This document shows positions 11,666-21,364 of a stretch of DNA of 64,000 nt, piece by piece. Numbering within the stretch: position 1 is the stretch's first letter; each line of letters starts with the position of its first letter. Source of the DNA: Vreelandella lionensis (GTDB lineage: Bacteria; Pseudomonadota; Gammaproteobacteria; Pseudomonadales; Halomonadaceae); contig NZ_MWVI01000074.1 in NCBI RefSeq assembly GCF_002087295.1, forward strand, positions 62,001-126,000, read 5' to 3'. The notes under the pieces are model-generated. The model ran no database searches. It was not told the DNA's origin and saw only the letters and a program-made list of their open reading frames with translations. A program made the translations under genes and the position numbers.

Positions 11666-12647
11666 TTAGTTTTGAAACTCGATGTTTTCGGCAGCGGCAG
11701 AGAGCGCCGCTTCGTTTTCATCTAGGAACGCTTGATAGTCATCACCGGCTAGGAAGCGCACAACCGACCCGAACTCATTTTCGATACGGCTTTGTACCTG
11801 CTCATCCTCAAGTGCTTGCCCATAGGCATCAGCCACGGCGTCTAATACCTCTTGGGGGGTGTCTTTAGGCGCAAAGATGCCGCGGCTGGTGGAGTGGTCC
11901 ATCTCAATACCCTGCTCTCGCCGGGTGGCGACGTCGGGCATGCTGTCTAGGCGCTCGGGATGCGCAATGCCAAGGGGTTTAAGGTGCCATCTTCGTAAAA
12001 AACGCCACCAGATTGGCAGGTTGAACATGGCAAAATCAACTTCTTCTGCCATCAGCGCCGATACTTGTTGGCCAGTATCGGGGTAACCCACTAAACGCAC
12101 ATCTGCCATATCAATACCGGCTTCCTGGAAAAACTGCGCCCAAAAGAAGTGGTCGGTGGAGCTTTGGGATCATGCTGAAACGTACTTGGCCTGGGTTTTC
12201 TCGCACGTAGTCAGCAATATCGGCCGCGCTTTCTACTGGGTGGCCGGCATAAGTCGTGGGGATATTGATGGTTTGTGTGAGCAGGGCGATGGGTTCAAAA
12301 GCGTCGTAAGAGTAATCGACCGTACCTGCGAGTTTTGAAAGTGCAATCGTGTCATGGCTACCTAGCAGCGTATAGCCATCAGGCGTCGCATCTTTGACGT
12401 TGCGTGACCCCAGTGTCGCGCCTGCCCCAGCCATATTGACCGGAACAATCGAGGCGCCTAAGTGCTGTTCGGCCTCTTGTGATACCAGACGGAAAATAAT
12501 ATCCGTGGCACCCCCGGGCCCATAAGGAATAATTAAACGAACATCCTGCTCAGGATAGTCCGCATGGGCAGTGGAAATGAACGCCAGGCTGGAGGTGAGT
12601 CCAATGGCGGCGAGTGTCGTACTTAGAGCAAGATTTGAACGCGTCAT
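11666..12647 (-). pseudogene. tctC: Tripartite tricarboxylate transporter substrate-binding protein TctC, frameshifted
   Basis: A periplasmic solute-binding protein of the TctC/Bug family. It has a Sec signal (LAAIGLTSSLAFISTAHA) and the family motifs IIPYGPGGATD and AGAGATLGSRNV, then GYTLLGSHDT. The frame breaks near 12140-12170 after GQVRFSMIP and resumes at DMADVRLVGYPDTG. A second anomaly lies near 11985-12005: the text reads WRFLRRWHLKPLGIAHP, whereas removing one T from the T6 run and adding one A to the A3 run gives WRFYEDGTLKPLGIAHP. These two opposite changes would cancel. It is the first gene of tctCBA-ggt and sets its substrate; Bug proteins bind varied carboxylates, so the ligand is unknown. 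Confidence 0.85.
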
Positions 12648-12774
12648 TCTCTATACACCTTTTTTGATTGAGTTGGTGTGGTGATCCGCTGAGATTAAGC
12701 AGCGGCGTGGTGAGCGCGTGGTCCCATATTGGGTTCTTATTGTCTGCAGTGAATGGTCTTGAGTGCACAACAGG

Positions 12775-13305
12775 TCAACCTAAGAAGAGCCCTCCATAAA
12801 CCAAGGCGCCGATAACAACAAAGGCGGGGTGGGTGTTAAAGCGCACAAGCGCAATCGCGGCCACGATACCGATAATCAGCGTGTGGAGGAGGCCGCTTGC
12901 CGCCATACTTTCTGTGAAAAAACCGAGGGTAAGCCACGCCATCATCATGGCAATCACTGGTCGTACCCATTGGCTCATGCGTTTAACGCGCGGGGAGTCG
13001 CGGTGGCGATATAAAAGCCCCAAAGCGCCAAGCATCAGCAGGAGTGAGGGAATGACCGTTGCGGCAACAGCCACAAATGCCCCGCCAATACCGGCAACTT
13101 CATAGCCAACATAGCCCGCCATTTTGGTGGCAATCGGGCTGGGGAGCGCATTGCCGAGCGCCAGCGTTTCAGCAAAGCCCTGTGACGCCATCCAGCCAGA
13201 GCGACCCACTACTTCTGCTTCAATGAGCGGAATAATGGCGGGGCCACCGCCATAACCCATAATGTTAGGAATAAAAAACGCTAAAAAAAGATCCCAATAA
13301 ATCAT
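12775..13305 (-). CDS. chrA: Half-size chromate transporter (CHR family), second subunit
   Basis: A membrane protein of 176 residues covering one CHR domain, with the signatures GYGGGPAIIPL and LGNALPSPIATKMAGYVGY near the N-terminus and several hydrophobic segments after them. Short-chain CHR proteins work as pairs, and the upstream gene is the other half; the two overlap by four bases (ATGA), so translation is probably coupled. Chromate efflux by exchange is the known role of long ChrA; for short pairs the natural ion is often uncertain. Confidence 0.8.
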   Translation of the reverse strand: MIYWDLFLAFFIPNIMGYGGGPAIIPLIEAEVVGRSGWMASQGFAETLALGNALPSPIATKMAGYVGYEVAGIGGAFVAVAATVIPSLLLMLGALGLLYRHRDSPRVKRMSQWVRPVIAMMMAWLTLGFFTESMAASGLLHTLIIGIVAAIALVRFNTHPAFVVIGALVYGGLFLG

Positions 13306-13859
13306 GCGGCACCCCCCGCGCGTTTTTTACGGGATGGGCGTAGGAGGCCCGCCAGCAGAATGGCCCCAATCACCCAGCCGGGATGTACGCCTAGCCAATA
13401 AATCCCCGCGCCTGCGATGACCGCCATAGCGATGCTGATTAGCCAGCCAAGGGCGGCTTTGGATTTATCGAAGAAGTCCCAGGTGAGCTGAGCCATCATG
13501 ACCATGACTACCGGAATGACCGCTTGTCCCATACCGCGAATCCAGCCAACGTCGCGGTAGCGGCTAAAAATGCCTAACATCACAATCATGGCCACGATCA
13601 TCGGTAGGATAACGGCAATGACGGCCGCCGCGCAGCCGCTGATGCCCGCTACCCGGTAGCCAATATAGCCGGGCATTTTGGTGGCGATGGGGCCGGGTAG
13701 GGTATTGCCGATGGCGAGCACGTCGGCAAACTCTTCATCCGTTAGCCACTGGTGGCGTGTCACGACTTCCGCACGGACCAGCGGTACCATGGCAGGGCCG
13801 CCGCCAAAGCCGAAAATGCCGACGCGAAAAAATGCCCAAAAGAGTGCGGTTTGCTTCAT
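13302..13859 (-). CDS. chrA: Half-size chromate transporter (CHR family), first subunit
   Basis: A membrane protein of 185 residues with CHR motifs GFGGGPAMVPLVRAEVV and IGNTLPGPIATKMPGYIGY, followed by hydrophobic segments such as VIAVILPMIVAMIVMLGIF. It is clearly paralogous to the following half-gene. The pair is divergent from a GntR/FCD regulator gene across a 189-base gap that holds a candidate operator, so control by a metabolite is likely. The basic tail (RPSRKKRAGG) is a plausible cytoplasmic end. Confidence 0.8.
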   Translation of the reverse strand: MKQTALFWAFFRVGIFGFGGGPAMVPLVRAEVVTRHQWLTDEEFADVLAIGNTLPGPIATKMPGYIGYRVAGISGCAAAVIAVILPMIVAMIVMLGIFSRYRDVGWIRGMGQAVIPVVMVMMAQLTWDFFDKSKAALGWLISIAMAVIAGAGIYWLGVHPGWVIGAILLAGLLRPSRKKRAGGAA

Positions 13860-13941
13860 GCGCTCATCGCCTGCAGCGAAGGCAGCACGGTCAACAGCAT
13901 AAGATTTCCCTATTTATCGTTTGTAGGTTAAAAAATCGATT

Positions 13942-13955
13942 ATTTTGTCTAAAAT
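13942..13955. promoter_or_regulatory. Candidate GntR/FCD operator
   Basis: ATTTTGTCTAAAAT is a perfect 5-bp inverted repeat around GTCT and is flanked on both sides by ATCGA. It lies in the AT-rich gap between the chrA pair and the divergent GntR-family gene. Binding by that regulator is inferred from position and symmetry. Confidence 0.45.
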
Positions 13956-14048
13956 CGAATATAGGTGAGCCAGATAAGAGGCGTCAACACCTAGCGATGG
14001 AATCTCCGTAAACTGAAGCTTTGCCATGTGACGCAACAGGACTCCGGA

Positions 14049-14717
14049 ATGAACAAGCACATGCAGCTCCCCGCTGTTAGCGCATCCAGCCCCATTTATG
14101 ACGTGCTGCGCCGAGATTTGGTAGGCGGTCGCTTCAAGGCGGGCGAAAAACTCGCGATTAATGCGCTCAAGGAGCAGTATCAAGTTGGCTTGAGCCCACT
14201 ACGTGAGGCACTCAATAAGCTAGCGGCGTATGGCCTGCTGGTGCAGGAGAATCAGCGGGGGTTTCGAGTCCCTAAGCTTTCGCGGGAAGAGTTAGATGAC
14301 ATCGCCCGCCTTCGCACCGAACTTGAAGGTATGGCGCTTGAGCGAGCGATAGCCCATGGCGATGCGGTGTGGGAGGCAGACCTTTTGGCGGCAGCGCATC
14401 GTTTAAAGCGTGCCGATATTACGCTGGATAAAGGCGAAGAGTGGGAACGCCTGCATACGCATTTTCACCGTACCCTGGTGGCACCCTGTGGTTCAGTATG
14501 GCTCTTGCGCTTTATTGAACAATTGAACTACCAGTTCGACCGCTACCGCCGTTTAGGGCCGAAAATGCCGACTATCCGACAGGAACTGGATGAACAGCAC
14601 CATGAGCTGGTAGAACTAGCGCTTCAGCGCGACGCGACAGCCGCAAGAGCGCTAATGGACGACCATATTCACAAATCTTATGAAGTGGCCTTGGCGCGTT
14701 ATCAACAGCATGCCTAG
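14049..14717 (+). CDS. GntR family transcriptional regulator, FCD domain
   Basis: A DNA-binding regulator of 222 residues. The N-terminal winged helix is visible in IYDVLRRDLVGGRFKAGEKL and GLSPLREALNKLAAYGLL. The C-terminal FCD domain shows the usual acidic/histidine metal-site residues in RLRTELEGMALE, LHTHFHRTLV, EQHHELVELAL and DDHIHKSYEVAL. FCD regulators respond to organic acids or related metabolites. The ATG at 14049 is chosen over an upstream GTG because AGGA lies seven bases before it. It most likely controls the divergent chrA pair and itself. Confidence 0.85.
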   Translation: MNKHMQLPAVSASSPIYDVLRRDLVGGRFKAGEKLAINALKEQYQVGLSPLREALNKLAAYGLLVQENQRGFRVPKLSREELDDIARLRTELEGMALERAIAHGDAVWEADLLAAAHRLKRADITLDKGEEWERLHTHFHRTLVAPCGSVWLLRFIEQLNYQFDRYRRLGPKMPTIRQELDEQHHELVELALQRDATAARALMDDHIHKSYEVALARYQQHA

Positions 14718-14808
14718 CGTATTTCCGAGGGCTTATCTGTACACTGGCGTCCAATACGTGGCAGATGCCACGCCATTTAAAGAGCCGTAAGGTGCAGGTG
14801 GAACGGGT

Positions 14809-15373
14809 ATGACGCAAGCAGCAGATCAGCAGGTAGTGGACCAAACGCTGGCATGGGTGAGCCATTTTATTGTTGGACACAACATTTGCCCCTTTGCTAA
14901 ACGTGAGCTGGAGAGCAATACGATTCGTGTTGAAGTCGTGCGCTCGAAAAAAGTGGATGTGGCCCTTGAGGAGTTAGTGGCGGAGCTGGAGTGGCTCAAC
15001 GAGCACCCTGAAGCAGAAACTACCCTGCTGGTGTTTCCGACACTTTTTAAAAGCTTCGACCACTACTTGGATTATGTAGAGCTTGCCGAGCAACTGCTCG
15101 TTGAGTTGGGCTACGAAGGTATTTACCAGCTAGCGACGTTTCACCCTGACTACTGTTTTGCCGATGCAGAGCCAGACGACGCAGCGAATTACTCAAACCG
15201 CGCGCCCTGCCATGGTGCATTTGCTGCGCGAAGCCAACGTTGAGAAGGCCATCGCTTTTTATGGCGATACCGCGGCTATCCCCGAGCGCAATATCGCCTA
15301 TCTCACCGAGTTAGGTAGTGAAGCCGCTGAAGCACAGCTACAGCAGTGGCTTAACCCGACTCTCCATAAATAA
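14809..15373 (+). pseudogene. DUF1415 family protein, frameshifted
   Basis: A cytoplasmic protein of about 187 residues of unknown function. The DUF1415 pattern is clear: WVSHFIVGHNICPFAKREL near the start, ETTLLVFPTLFKSFDHYLDY, then FHPDYCFADAEPDDAANYSN. One frame change near 15205-15212 interrupts NRAP; the frame resumes at AMVHLLREANVEKAIAFYG and ends NPTLHK. The cysteine in NICPFA is conserved in the family. The 3' end overlaps the convergent diguanylate cyclase gene by 23 bases. Confidence 0.8.
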
Positions 15374-17018
15374 CCAAGCGGTGTTTGCCTTTGCCCTTAG
15401 CTGCGTATAGAGCAGTATCCGCCAGTTGAAAAACTTGCTGAATGTCATTGCTATGTTGGGGCCAAATAGAGGCTCCTAGGCTACAGCCTACATGGGCGTT
15501 TTGAGCATCCGGTAGATTCACTGGGGTAGCGATGCGAGTGAGTAAGCGCTGGCTAACTTCATGAGTTAATGCAGCGCTGGTGGATGAAGGGCTCTTTAAC
15601 ACCATCACAAACTCATCGCCCTCTAGTCGCGCCACCGCATCTCCACTGCGTAGCGTTGCTTTTATCCGCTGCGAAATTTCGATAAGCAGTAAATCCCCTG
15701 CATGATGCCCTAACTCATCATTTACACGTTTGAAACCATCAAGATCAAAGAGCAGCACAATAATACTTTGCTGCTGACGTTCTGTTTCTGGCAGGGTGTG
15801 TTGAAGATATTGATTTAAGAAAGCCCGGTTGGGCAGGCCTGTTAATGGGTCGGTATTGGCCAAGTCCTCTAGGCGGCTAATGGTTTGGCGCTGGTCAATT
15901 AGACGCTCCACCATATCGCGCATAGAGGTAGAGAGCCGTTTAAGTTCGGGAGAACCGTTTTCCTGGGTAAACTCAAGGCGGCTTTTGACGGTTTGGATGT
16001 TATCGGCGGCTCTGGCAAAGCGGGACAGGGGGTCGACTAAGCGAGAGGCAACAATCCATCCGATAATGGAAAATAGCAACGCCACCAGCAGACCAGTACC
16101 TAAAATGATCTCGGAAAGCCTATCAACAGGGGCAAAGGCGGTGGCCACGGGCTGCCTGCTCACGGCCACCCAGCCCAGTCCTGGAAAGTCTCCAAACCCT
16201 TGGCTACGAGCGACGCCTGTGACGTAGCGCTGCCCATCCGGCCAAGTTTCGACAGACCATTCAGGGGTGGTGCTGTTCGAAGAAGAGTGAATAAACGCCA
16301 GAGGTTGCCCTATCATCTCGTCAGGACCCAAAATCACAGTGCCTTCCGATGAGAGCAAGAGTAGGTCCGTTTGTTGGTCGCGCAGTTGTGGTGAAAACAT
16401 AGAGTCTTTCACTTGAGTCGCCCACTCCCAGCTTAGATGAACCCCCAGAACGCCAGTAAACTCACCGCGCTGGTTGTGGAGAGGCGCGGCAATATCTACA
16501 AATTGGATAGGTTCCCCCGTGGGGGTAGGCAGTAGCTGCGCCAGCATCACGGCATTGTGCACATCCCCCACCCACAGTGCATGCTGGCCCTCCATAAACA
16601 CAGGCCGCTGGGCAATCGAACTGCCTTCCAGAATGCCGCAAGTTGAAGCGATAACGGTACCAACGGCATCTGTCACGCCGATCCATGAGAGTACGTCATA
16701 GTTACGCTGCAGGTGTTCTAATTGCTCACGTATCCAAAATCGACCGGAAGAGTCAGAAAACTCTTTAATGCCTAGAAGTAGCCGCACTTCTTTAATCCGC
16801 GCATCCATACTGCGGTTGAGTTTATCCACCATTTGGTAGGCGGTATCAGCACTGTCGTGACCAATATTGGCTTCAAGCTGAATGGCAGCCTCTCGGGAGG
16901 CTACCCAGCTAAGCAGTAAGGTAAGAGCGACTACCAACGAGGTCGTAAGGCCAATAATTCTTGCGCGTAGGGAGATGCGCCGTAGGAGCGAGCAGTGGTT
17001 AGGCATTGAGGGGGCCAA
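15351..17018 (-). CDS. Membrane diguanylate cyclase with periplasmic sensor, HAMP and GGDEF domains
   Basis: An inner-membrane enzyme of 555 residues that should make cyclic di-GMP. A first membrane segment (IIGLTTSLVVALTLLLSWVAS) is followed by a periplasmic domain of about 260 residues with Cache-like features (SWIGVTDAVGTVIAST, VGDVHNAVMLAQLLP), a second segment (IILGTGLLVALLFSIIGWIVA), a HAMP domain and a C-terminal GGDEF domain. The domain starts at DPLTGLPNRAFL. The active-site motif reads EGDEF, a known variant that keeps the metal-binding residues. An inhibitory RxxD site (RSGD) stands five residues before it, so product inhibition is likely. The gene is intact. Confidence 0.86.
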   Translation of the reverse strand: MAPSMPNHCSLLRRISLRARIIGLTTSLVVALTLLLSWVASREAAIQLEANIGHDSADTAYQMVDKLNRSMDARIKEVRLLLGIKEFSDSSGRFWIREQLEHLQRNYDVLSWIGVTDAVGTVIASTCGILEGSSIAQRPVFMEGQHALWVGDVHNAVMLAQLLPTPTGEPIQFVDIAAPLHNQRGEFTGVLGVHLSWEWATQVKDSMFSPQLRDQQTDLLLLSSEGTVILGPDEMIGQPLAFIHSSSNSTTPEWSVETWPDGQRYVTGVARSQGFGDFPGLGWVAVSRQPVATAFAPVDRLSEIILGTGLLVALLFSIIGWIVASRLVDPLSRFARAADNIQTVKSRLEFTQENGSPELKRLSTSMRDMVERLIDQRQTISRLEDLANTDPLTGLPNRAFLNQYLQHTLPETERQQQSIIVLLFDLDGFKRVNDELGHHAGDLLLIEISQRIKATLRSGDAVARLEGDEFVMVLKSPSSTSAALTHEVSQRLLTRIATPVNLPDAQNAHVGCSLGASIWPQHSNDIQQVFQLADTALYAAKGKGKHRLVIYGESG

Positions 17019-17102
17019 GCGAGTTGTCGTTATGATTGGTTACCTTATCTTAATTTTTGTTATCGAACTAATAGGGAGGGTCAACGTTGCAGATTTGACT
17101 GT

Positions 17103-17129
17103 GCGGGCCAAAAACGGCTGATGGCCCGC
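17103..17129 (-). terminator. Hairpin after second chemoreceptor gene
   Basis: An 8-bp perfect stem (GCGGGCCA and complement) follows the minus-strand chemoreceptor by about 20 bases. No T run follows it on the minus strand; the loop itself holds TTTTT. Terminator role is inferred. Confidence 0.4.
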
Positions 17130-17149
17130 GCTAGTCTGTTAGGTTTTAT

Positions 17150-18826
17150 TTAAAACTCTTCCCACTCTGGTTCAGCGGTTGGGCGCTGGCGCTGTGTGGC
17201 GCTCACGTTTTGCGATGGGGCACGTAAACGTTGGGCAGGCGCAGTGGCCGAGGGTTGAGCAAGCGTTGCTTGACGGCTGGATGCGTTTAGCCGGAACGCC
17301 GCGACCAGTTCTGCCAAGCGTGAAGCTTCATCTTGTAGGGAAGCCGACGCCGTACTGGTCTCCTCCACTAAGGAGACATTCTCCTGAGTGGCAGAATCCA
17401 TTTCAGCAATCGCGGTGCTGATTTGGCTAATGCCTGACTCTTGCTCCTTCGCTGCAAGTGCTAGTTCCTGCATCATATCGTTCACGCGAATAATGGCTTG
17501 GTTAATGTCGTCCATGCTTTCGCCATTTTTCAGCGCTTGATCGGCCCCTTGAGCAATGCGGCTCGCGATGTCCTCAATCATGGTGCGGATTTCTTTAGAG
17601 GAGTTCGAGGTTTTAGTGGCCAGTGAGCGTACTTCACTCGCGACCACCGCAAAACCACGGCCATGCTCCCCCGCCCGTGCTGCTTCCACCGACGCGTTCA
17701 AGGCAAGAATATTGGTTTGGAAAGCGATGGAATCAATCACTTGAATGATTTCATTCACCTTCTGCGAGCTGGTTTCTAGTTCACGCATCAGCACGCTAGT
17801 TTGTTCAGACTCTTGCTTACCGTGAGCGGCTTTTTTGGAAGCATCTTGAGTCAAGCGCTCTGCCTGGGAGGCGGTATCCGCATTTTGGCGAACGATGGAT
17901 GAGATTTCATCCATGCTGGCAGCGGTTTGTTGAAGCGCAGCTGCCTGCTGCTCAGTACGTGATGCAAGATCCTGGCTGCCGCCGGCAATTTGCCGTGAGC
18001 TAGCGGCCACGGTAATGCTGCTTTGGGAGAGCGTACCTACCATTGCTTGTAGTTTGTTCTGCATATCGTGCATTGCACTGTAAAGGCGCCCAATTTCGTT
18101 GTTTCCACGAGACACTATTTTGCTAGTCAAGTCTCCCTTGGCAATGTTCTCACATAGCTGAACGGCGCGCTGTAGTGGGAGAACAATAATGCGGTTGATG
18201 CCAATACGTACGCCAATAAACAGTGCCAGAGCGAGGAAAATCAGTACACCACTAATAAACATTGTAATGGTATGCAAACGTTCTGCTGCGGTAATTTCCT
18301 CCGTCGCTAGGGTTTGCGCACGTTGGTTGAAATTACGCACCGCGTCAGTGAAGGGGCCAAAGTTGTCATTAATTCGATCACGATGACTCATTAATATGGC
18401 TAAATTTTCTGTTGCTAAGTCGCTGCGCAGATCATTGGTCACCAACAGTTCAAAGTTCGTCTGAAGCGTTTGAATGATGGGAGCTCGTAAAGCTGTGCTA
18501 GGTACCTCGACGGCTGTGAACTGTGCAAAGCGAGATTCAGCTCGCTCTAGGGCCGTCCGGGCGAGATCTAATGATTTTTGAGCGGCGACAGTATTACCAT
18601 CTTCGCTATATTCGTTAAAGCGTCCTAGCCGTACTCTTAGTTCCATTAAATTAACTTCAGCTCTGTTAATGGCGGAGACTTGCTGTGCCGCAATTTCATC
18701 AACTCTACGTAAACTTTCCATAACATCGAGTTTTGTCATAATACCTGTCGCTGCAATGTCCATTAGTGCAGCTAGCATCAGGCCTTGTACCACTGCCAAT
18801 GTATGTTTGACAGATAGGTTTCTCAT
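17150..18826 (-). CDS. Methyl-accepting chemotaxis protein
   Basis: An intact chemoreceptor of about 558 residues in the inner membrane. It has an N-terminal membrane segment ([19 protein letters not shown]), a periplasmic four-helix-type ligand domain, a second segment ([19 protein letters not shown]), HAMP, and the methylation and signalling helices with [20 protein letters not shown]. The C-terminus ends PEWEEF, the tether motif that recruits CheR and CheB. The start MRNLSVKHT at 18826 is favoured by homology and a weak GAGAG; another ATG lies five codons upstream. The ligand is unknown. It stands alone, with no che genes in the window. Confidence 0.87.
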   Translation of the reverse strand: MRNLSVKHTLAVVQGLMLAALMDIAATGIMTKLDVMESLRRVDEIAAQQVSAINRAEVNLMELRVRLGRFNEYSEDGNTVAAQKSLDLARTALERAESRFAQFTAVEVPSTALRAPIIQTLQTNFELLVTNDLRSDLATENLAILMSHRDRINDNFGPFTDAVRNFNQRAQTLATEEITAAERLHTITMFISGVLIFLALALFIGVRIGINRIIVLPLQRAVQLCENIAKGDLTSKIVSRGNNEIGRLYSAMHDMQNKLQAMVGTLSQSSITVAASSRQIAGGSQDLASRTEQQAAALQQTAASMDEISSIVRQNADTASQAERLTQDASKKAAHGKQESEQTSVLMRELETSSQKVNEIIQVIDSIAFQTNILALNASVEAARAGEHGRGFAVVASEVRSLATKTSNSSKEIRTMIEDIASRIAQGADQALKNGESMDDINQAIIRVNDMMQELALAAKEQESGISQISTAIAEMDSATQENVSLVEETSTASASLQDEASRLAELVAAFRLNASSRQATLAQPSATAPAQRLRAPSQNVSATQRQRPTAEPEWEEF

Positions 18827-18996
18827 GTTGATTGCTCTCATAGGCAAGGAAAGTAAGGAGTTTGACAGGCAAGGAGGAGAGCCTTGCCTGTATATTATCG
18901 ACATAAAGGGAGATAAGTTGAGAGATACGAAGCCATTTTTTGCAGCGTTGAATGTTCAGCAGGCCAGAGGCCTGTCGATGAAAAGAATAACGCTGT

Positions 18997-19500
18997 TTAG
19001 TGTTCGGTTAACGATTTATGCATGACGTGCGTATCAACGTAACCATGTGAGGCGTGCTGATAGGCATGGGGAACGGTGCCGACGATGCTAAACCCAAGGC
19101 GTTGCCATAAGGCCACGGCGACTTGGTTGCTGGCCACTACGGCGTTGAACTGCATGGCTATAAAACCATGTTGGCGCGCAGCTTGCTGTGAGTGTTCGCA
19201 CATGGCTCGCGCAACCCCTTTACCTCGCGCGTGCGGCGTTACCATATAGCCGCAGTTACACACGTGGCTACCAGGGCCAGCGGCATTCGCTTTTAAGTAG
19301 TAACTACCTAGCAACTGCCCCTGTTCGTCTTTCACTGCAATACTGAGCAGTGGTGTTTTGCACCACAGTGAAAAAGCGTCGTCATAAGTGATGTTAGGAT
19401 CTATCGCGTAGGTTTCTTCGGCAGCTACAATGGCCTGGAACGTGGGCCAAAATAGGGCGAACTCATCCGCAGTCATTGGTGAAAATTGAAGGGTTTGCAT
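18997..19500 (-). CDS. GNAT family N-acetyltransferase
   Basis: A cytoplasmic acetyltransferase of 167 residues. The acetyl-CoA loop is visible as MVTPHARGKGVARAMCEHSQ, followed by GFIAMQFNAVVASNQVAVAL and LWQRLGFSIVGTVPHAYQH, the standard late-domain pattern. The substrate cannot be told. The ATG at 19500 is chosen for the GAGAAAAG just upstream; another in-frame ATG lies six codons earlier. Confidence 0.8.
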   Translation of the reverse strand: MQTLQFSPMTADEFALFWPTFQAIVAAEETYAIDPNITYDDAFSLWCKTPLLSIAVKDEQGQLLGSYYLKANAAGPGSHVCNCGYMVTPHARGKGVARAMCEHSQQAARQHGFIAMQFNAVVASNQVAVALWQRLGFSIVGTVPHAYQHASHGYVDTHVMHKSLTEH

Positions 19501-19615
19501 GGGTCTTTTCTCGTTCATTAAGGCATAAGCTACGTTAGCATATTCTGATGCGGCTCAGCGCAGTTGCATCGTTCCCCACCGAGTGGGCCATAAATTACAA
19601 CGAGAGGGCTTGGCA

Positions 19616-20249
19616 ATGACCATCGAGAGCGCACTGACCTACTTTTTAGCTATCTTTGTGTTTGCCGTGACGCCTGGCCCAGGAATTTTTGCGTTACTAG
19701 CTAAGGGGATGTCGGCGGGTACGCGTCCGTGTATCCCGCTGGCGCTGGGTATGACGGTGAGCGATGTGATCTATTTATTGCTGGCGTTCGATGGCCTAGC
19801 AGCGCTGGCCGAAAACTGGGGGGAAGCTTTTACGCTGCTTCGCTATGCGGGGGCCGCATACCTGGTTTTACCTGGGCTGGAAGATGTGGACCGCGGACGT
19901 GACGCCTCACGCACTAGATACTATTCCGCTTAGTAGCGGCGCTTGGCGGCGGGATATCTTTAAGAGCTTTCTACAAGGCTTTCTGATTTCGGCCTCTAAT
20001 CCGAAGGTCATTCTGTTCTATATTGCGTTTTTACCCACCTTTATCGATCTCACCGTGCTAAACCGGAGCGATATGTTTCTGGTGGTGGGCTTAACGCTGG
20101 TTGGGTTGATGATGGGCTTAATGCTGGTAGCATCGTTTGCTTCCTCTGCGCGGCGCTTTTTTCAATCGGCGCGCGCTCAGAAAGGCACCAACCGTACCGC
20201 AGGCTCGCTGATGGTAGCGGCAGGTGCTTTTCTCGTTGCGAAAGGGTGA
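19616..20249 (+). pseudogene. LysE family amino-acid exporter, frameshifted
   Basis: An inner-membrane exporter of about 210 residues of the RhtB/LysE type. The N-terminal motif VFAVTPGPGIFALLAKGMSAG and LALGMTVSDVIYLLLAFDGL are typical, as is FLQGFLISASNPKVILFYIAFLP (split here into its recognisable parts FLQGFLISASNPK and VILFYIAFLP). The frame breaks near 19862-19868, where AYL should run on into FYLGWKMW. A GAGAGGG lies before the ATG at 19616. The exported amino acid is unknown. Confidence 0.82.
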
Positions 20250-20259
20250 GTAGAGCGGC

Positions 20260-21254
20260 TTAACGTGCGGCTTGGGCAACAATCTCATAGCTACGCAGCC
20301 GATCAGCGTGGCTATAAAAGTCGCTATTAATCATAAGTTCGTTAGCGCCGGTACGTGCTTGAAACTCTTCTAATTGCGCTTTTACTGTTTCCGGGCCGCC
20401 AATAATAGCCGCCCCCAAAAACTGCTCTACTTGAGCGCGTTCCATGGGGGACCAGTCTAACGTGTCGACGGGGGGCAGTGACTGGGTCGGTTTACCACGA
20501 ATCAAGTTTAAGAATTTTTGCTGAGCAGTGGTGGCCAAGTAGTGCGCCATCTCGTCACTTTCCGCCGCCATGACAGGCAGGCCCACCATCGCATAAGGTG
20601 CCTCTAAATGCTCAGATGGCCGGAAATTATCCCGGTATAGGCGCAATGCTTCAAAGAGATAGCCCGGCGCAAACTGCGCAGCAAAGGCGAAGGGTAGGCC
20701 GAGCTTTGCCGCGAGCTGTGCGCTGTAACCGCTGGAGCCCAGTAGCCAGATGGGGACATGGGTGCCTTGGCCTGGAACGGCTTTAACGGTTTGGCGAGGG
20801 TCCGCATCGTCTAAATAACGGCGCAGCTCTTCAAGTAGCTCTGGAAAATCATCAACTCCTGCATGGGCGTGGCGGCGCATAGCCCGCATGGTGGCACCAT
20901 CTGAGCCAGGCGCGCGGCCCAGGCCAAGGTCAATTCGCCCTGGGTAGAGGGTTTCCAGCGTGCCAAACTGCTCGGCAATCACTAACGGTGGGTGGTTAGG
21001 CAGCATAATACCCCCGCTACCCACGCGAATGGTAGATGTTTGCCCCGCCACATGGCCAATCAGTACGGCGGTGGCCGCACTGGCAATCCCTGCAATGTTG
21101 TGGTGTTCGGCTAACCAGTAGCGCTGATAGGCCCAAAGACTCCGTATGCTGGGCTAGAGAGAACGCTATCACGAAACGTTTCAGCAGCGCTGCCGCCTTG
21201 GCGGATGGGCGCTAGGTCAAGAACAGAGAGTACGGTTGAGGCAAGTTGGCTCAT
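20260..21254 (-). pseudogene. Luciferase-like flavin monooxygenase (LLM class), frameshifted
   Basis: A FMN-dependent oxidoreductase of the bacterial luciferase-like family, about 330 residues, close to the YhbW/MsnO8 branch. Its start is MSQLASTVLSVLDLAPIRQG. The conserved [51 protein letters not shown] block (here [19 protein letters not shown]) and [14 protein letters not shown] are clear. Two frame changes are visible, one near 21150 within SVLSLAQH and one near 21130 before YQRYWLAEH; from 21051 onward the frame is open to the end. Substrate unknown. Confidence 0.8.
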
Positions 21255-21364
21255 AAGTCACCTAATAAACATGCATGGTCGGCGGGCCAAGTTGTTAGCA
21301 CGCTTCATAATACTATGTTTATGCGGGCAGCAACGAGCAAAAACAAGGCGTCAAGCGAGCAGAG

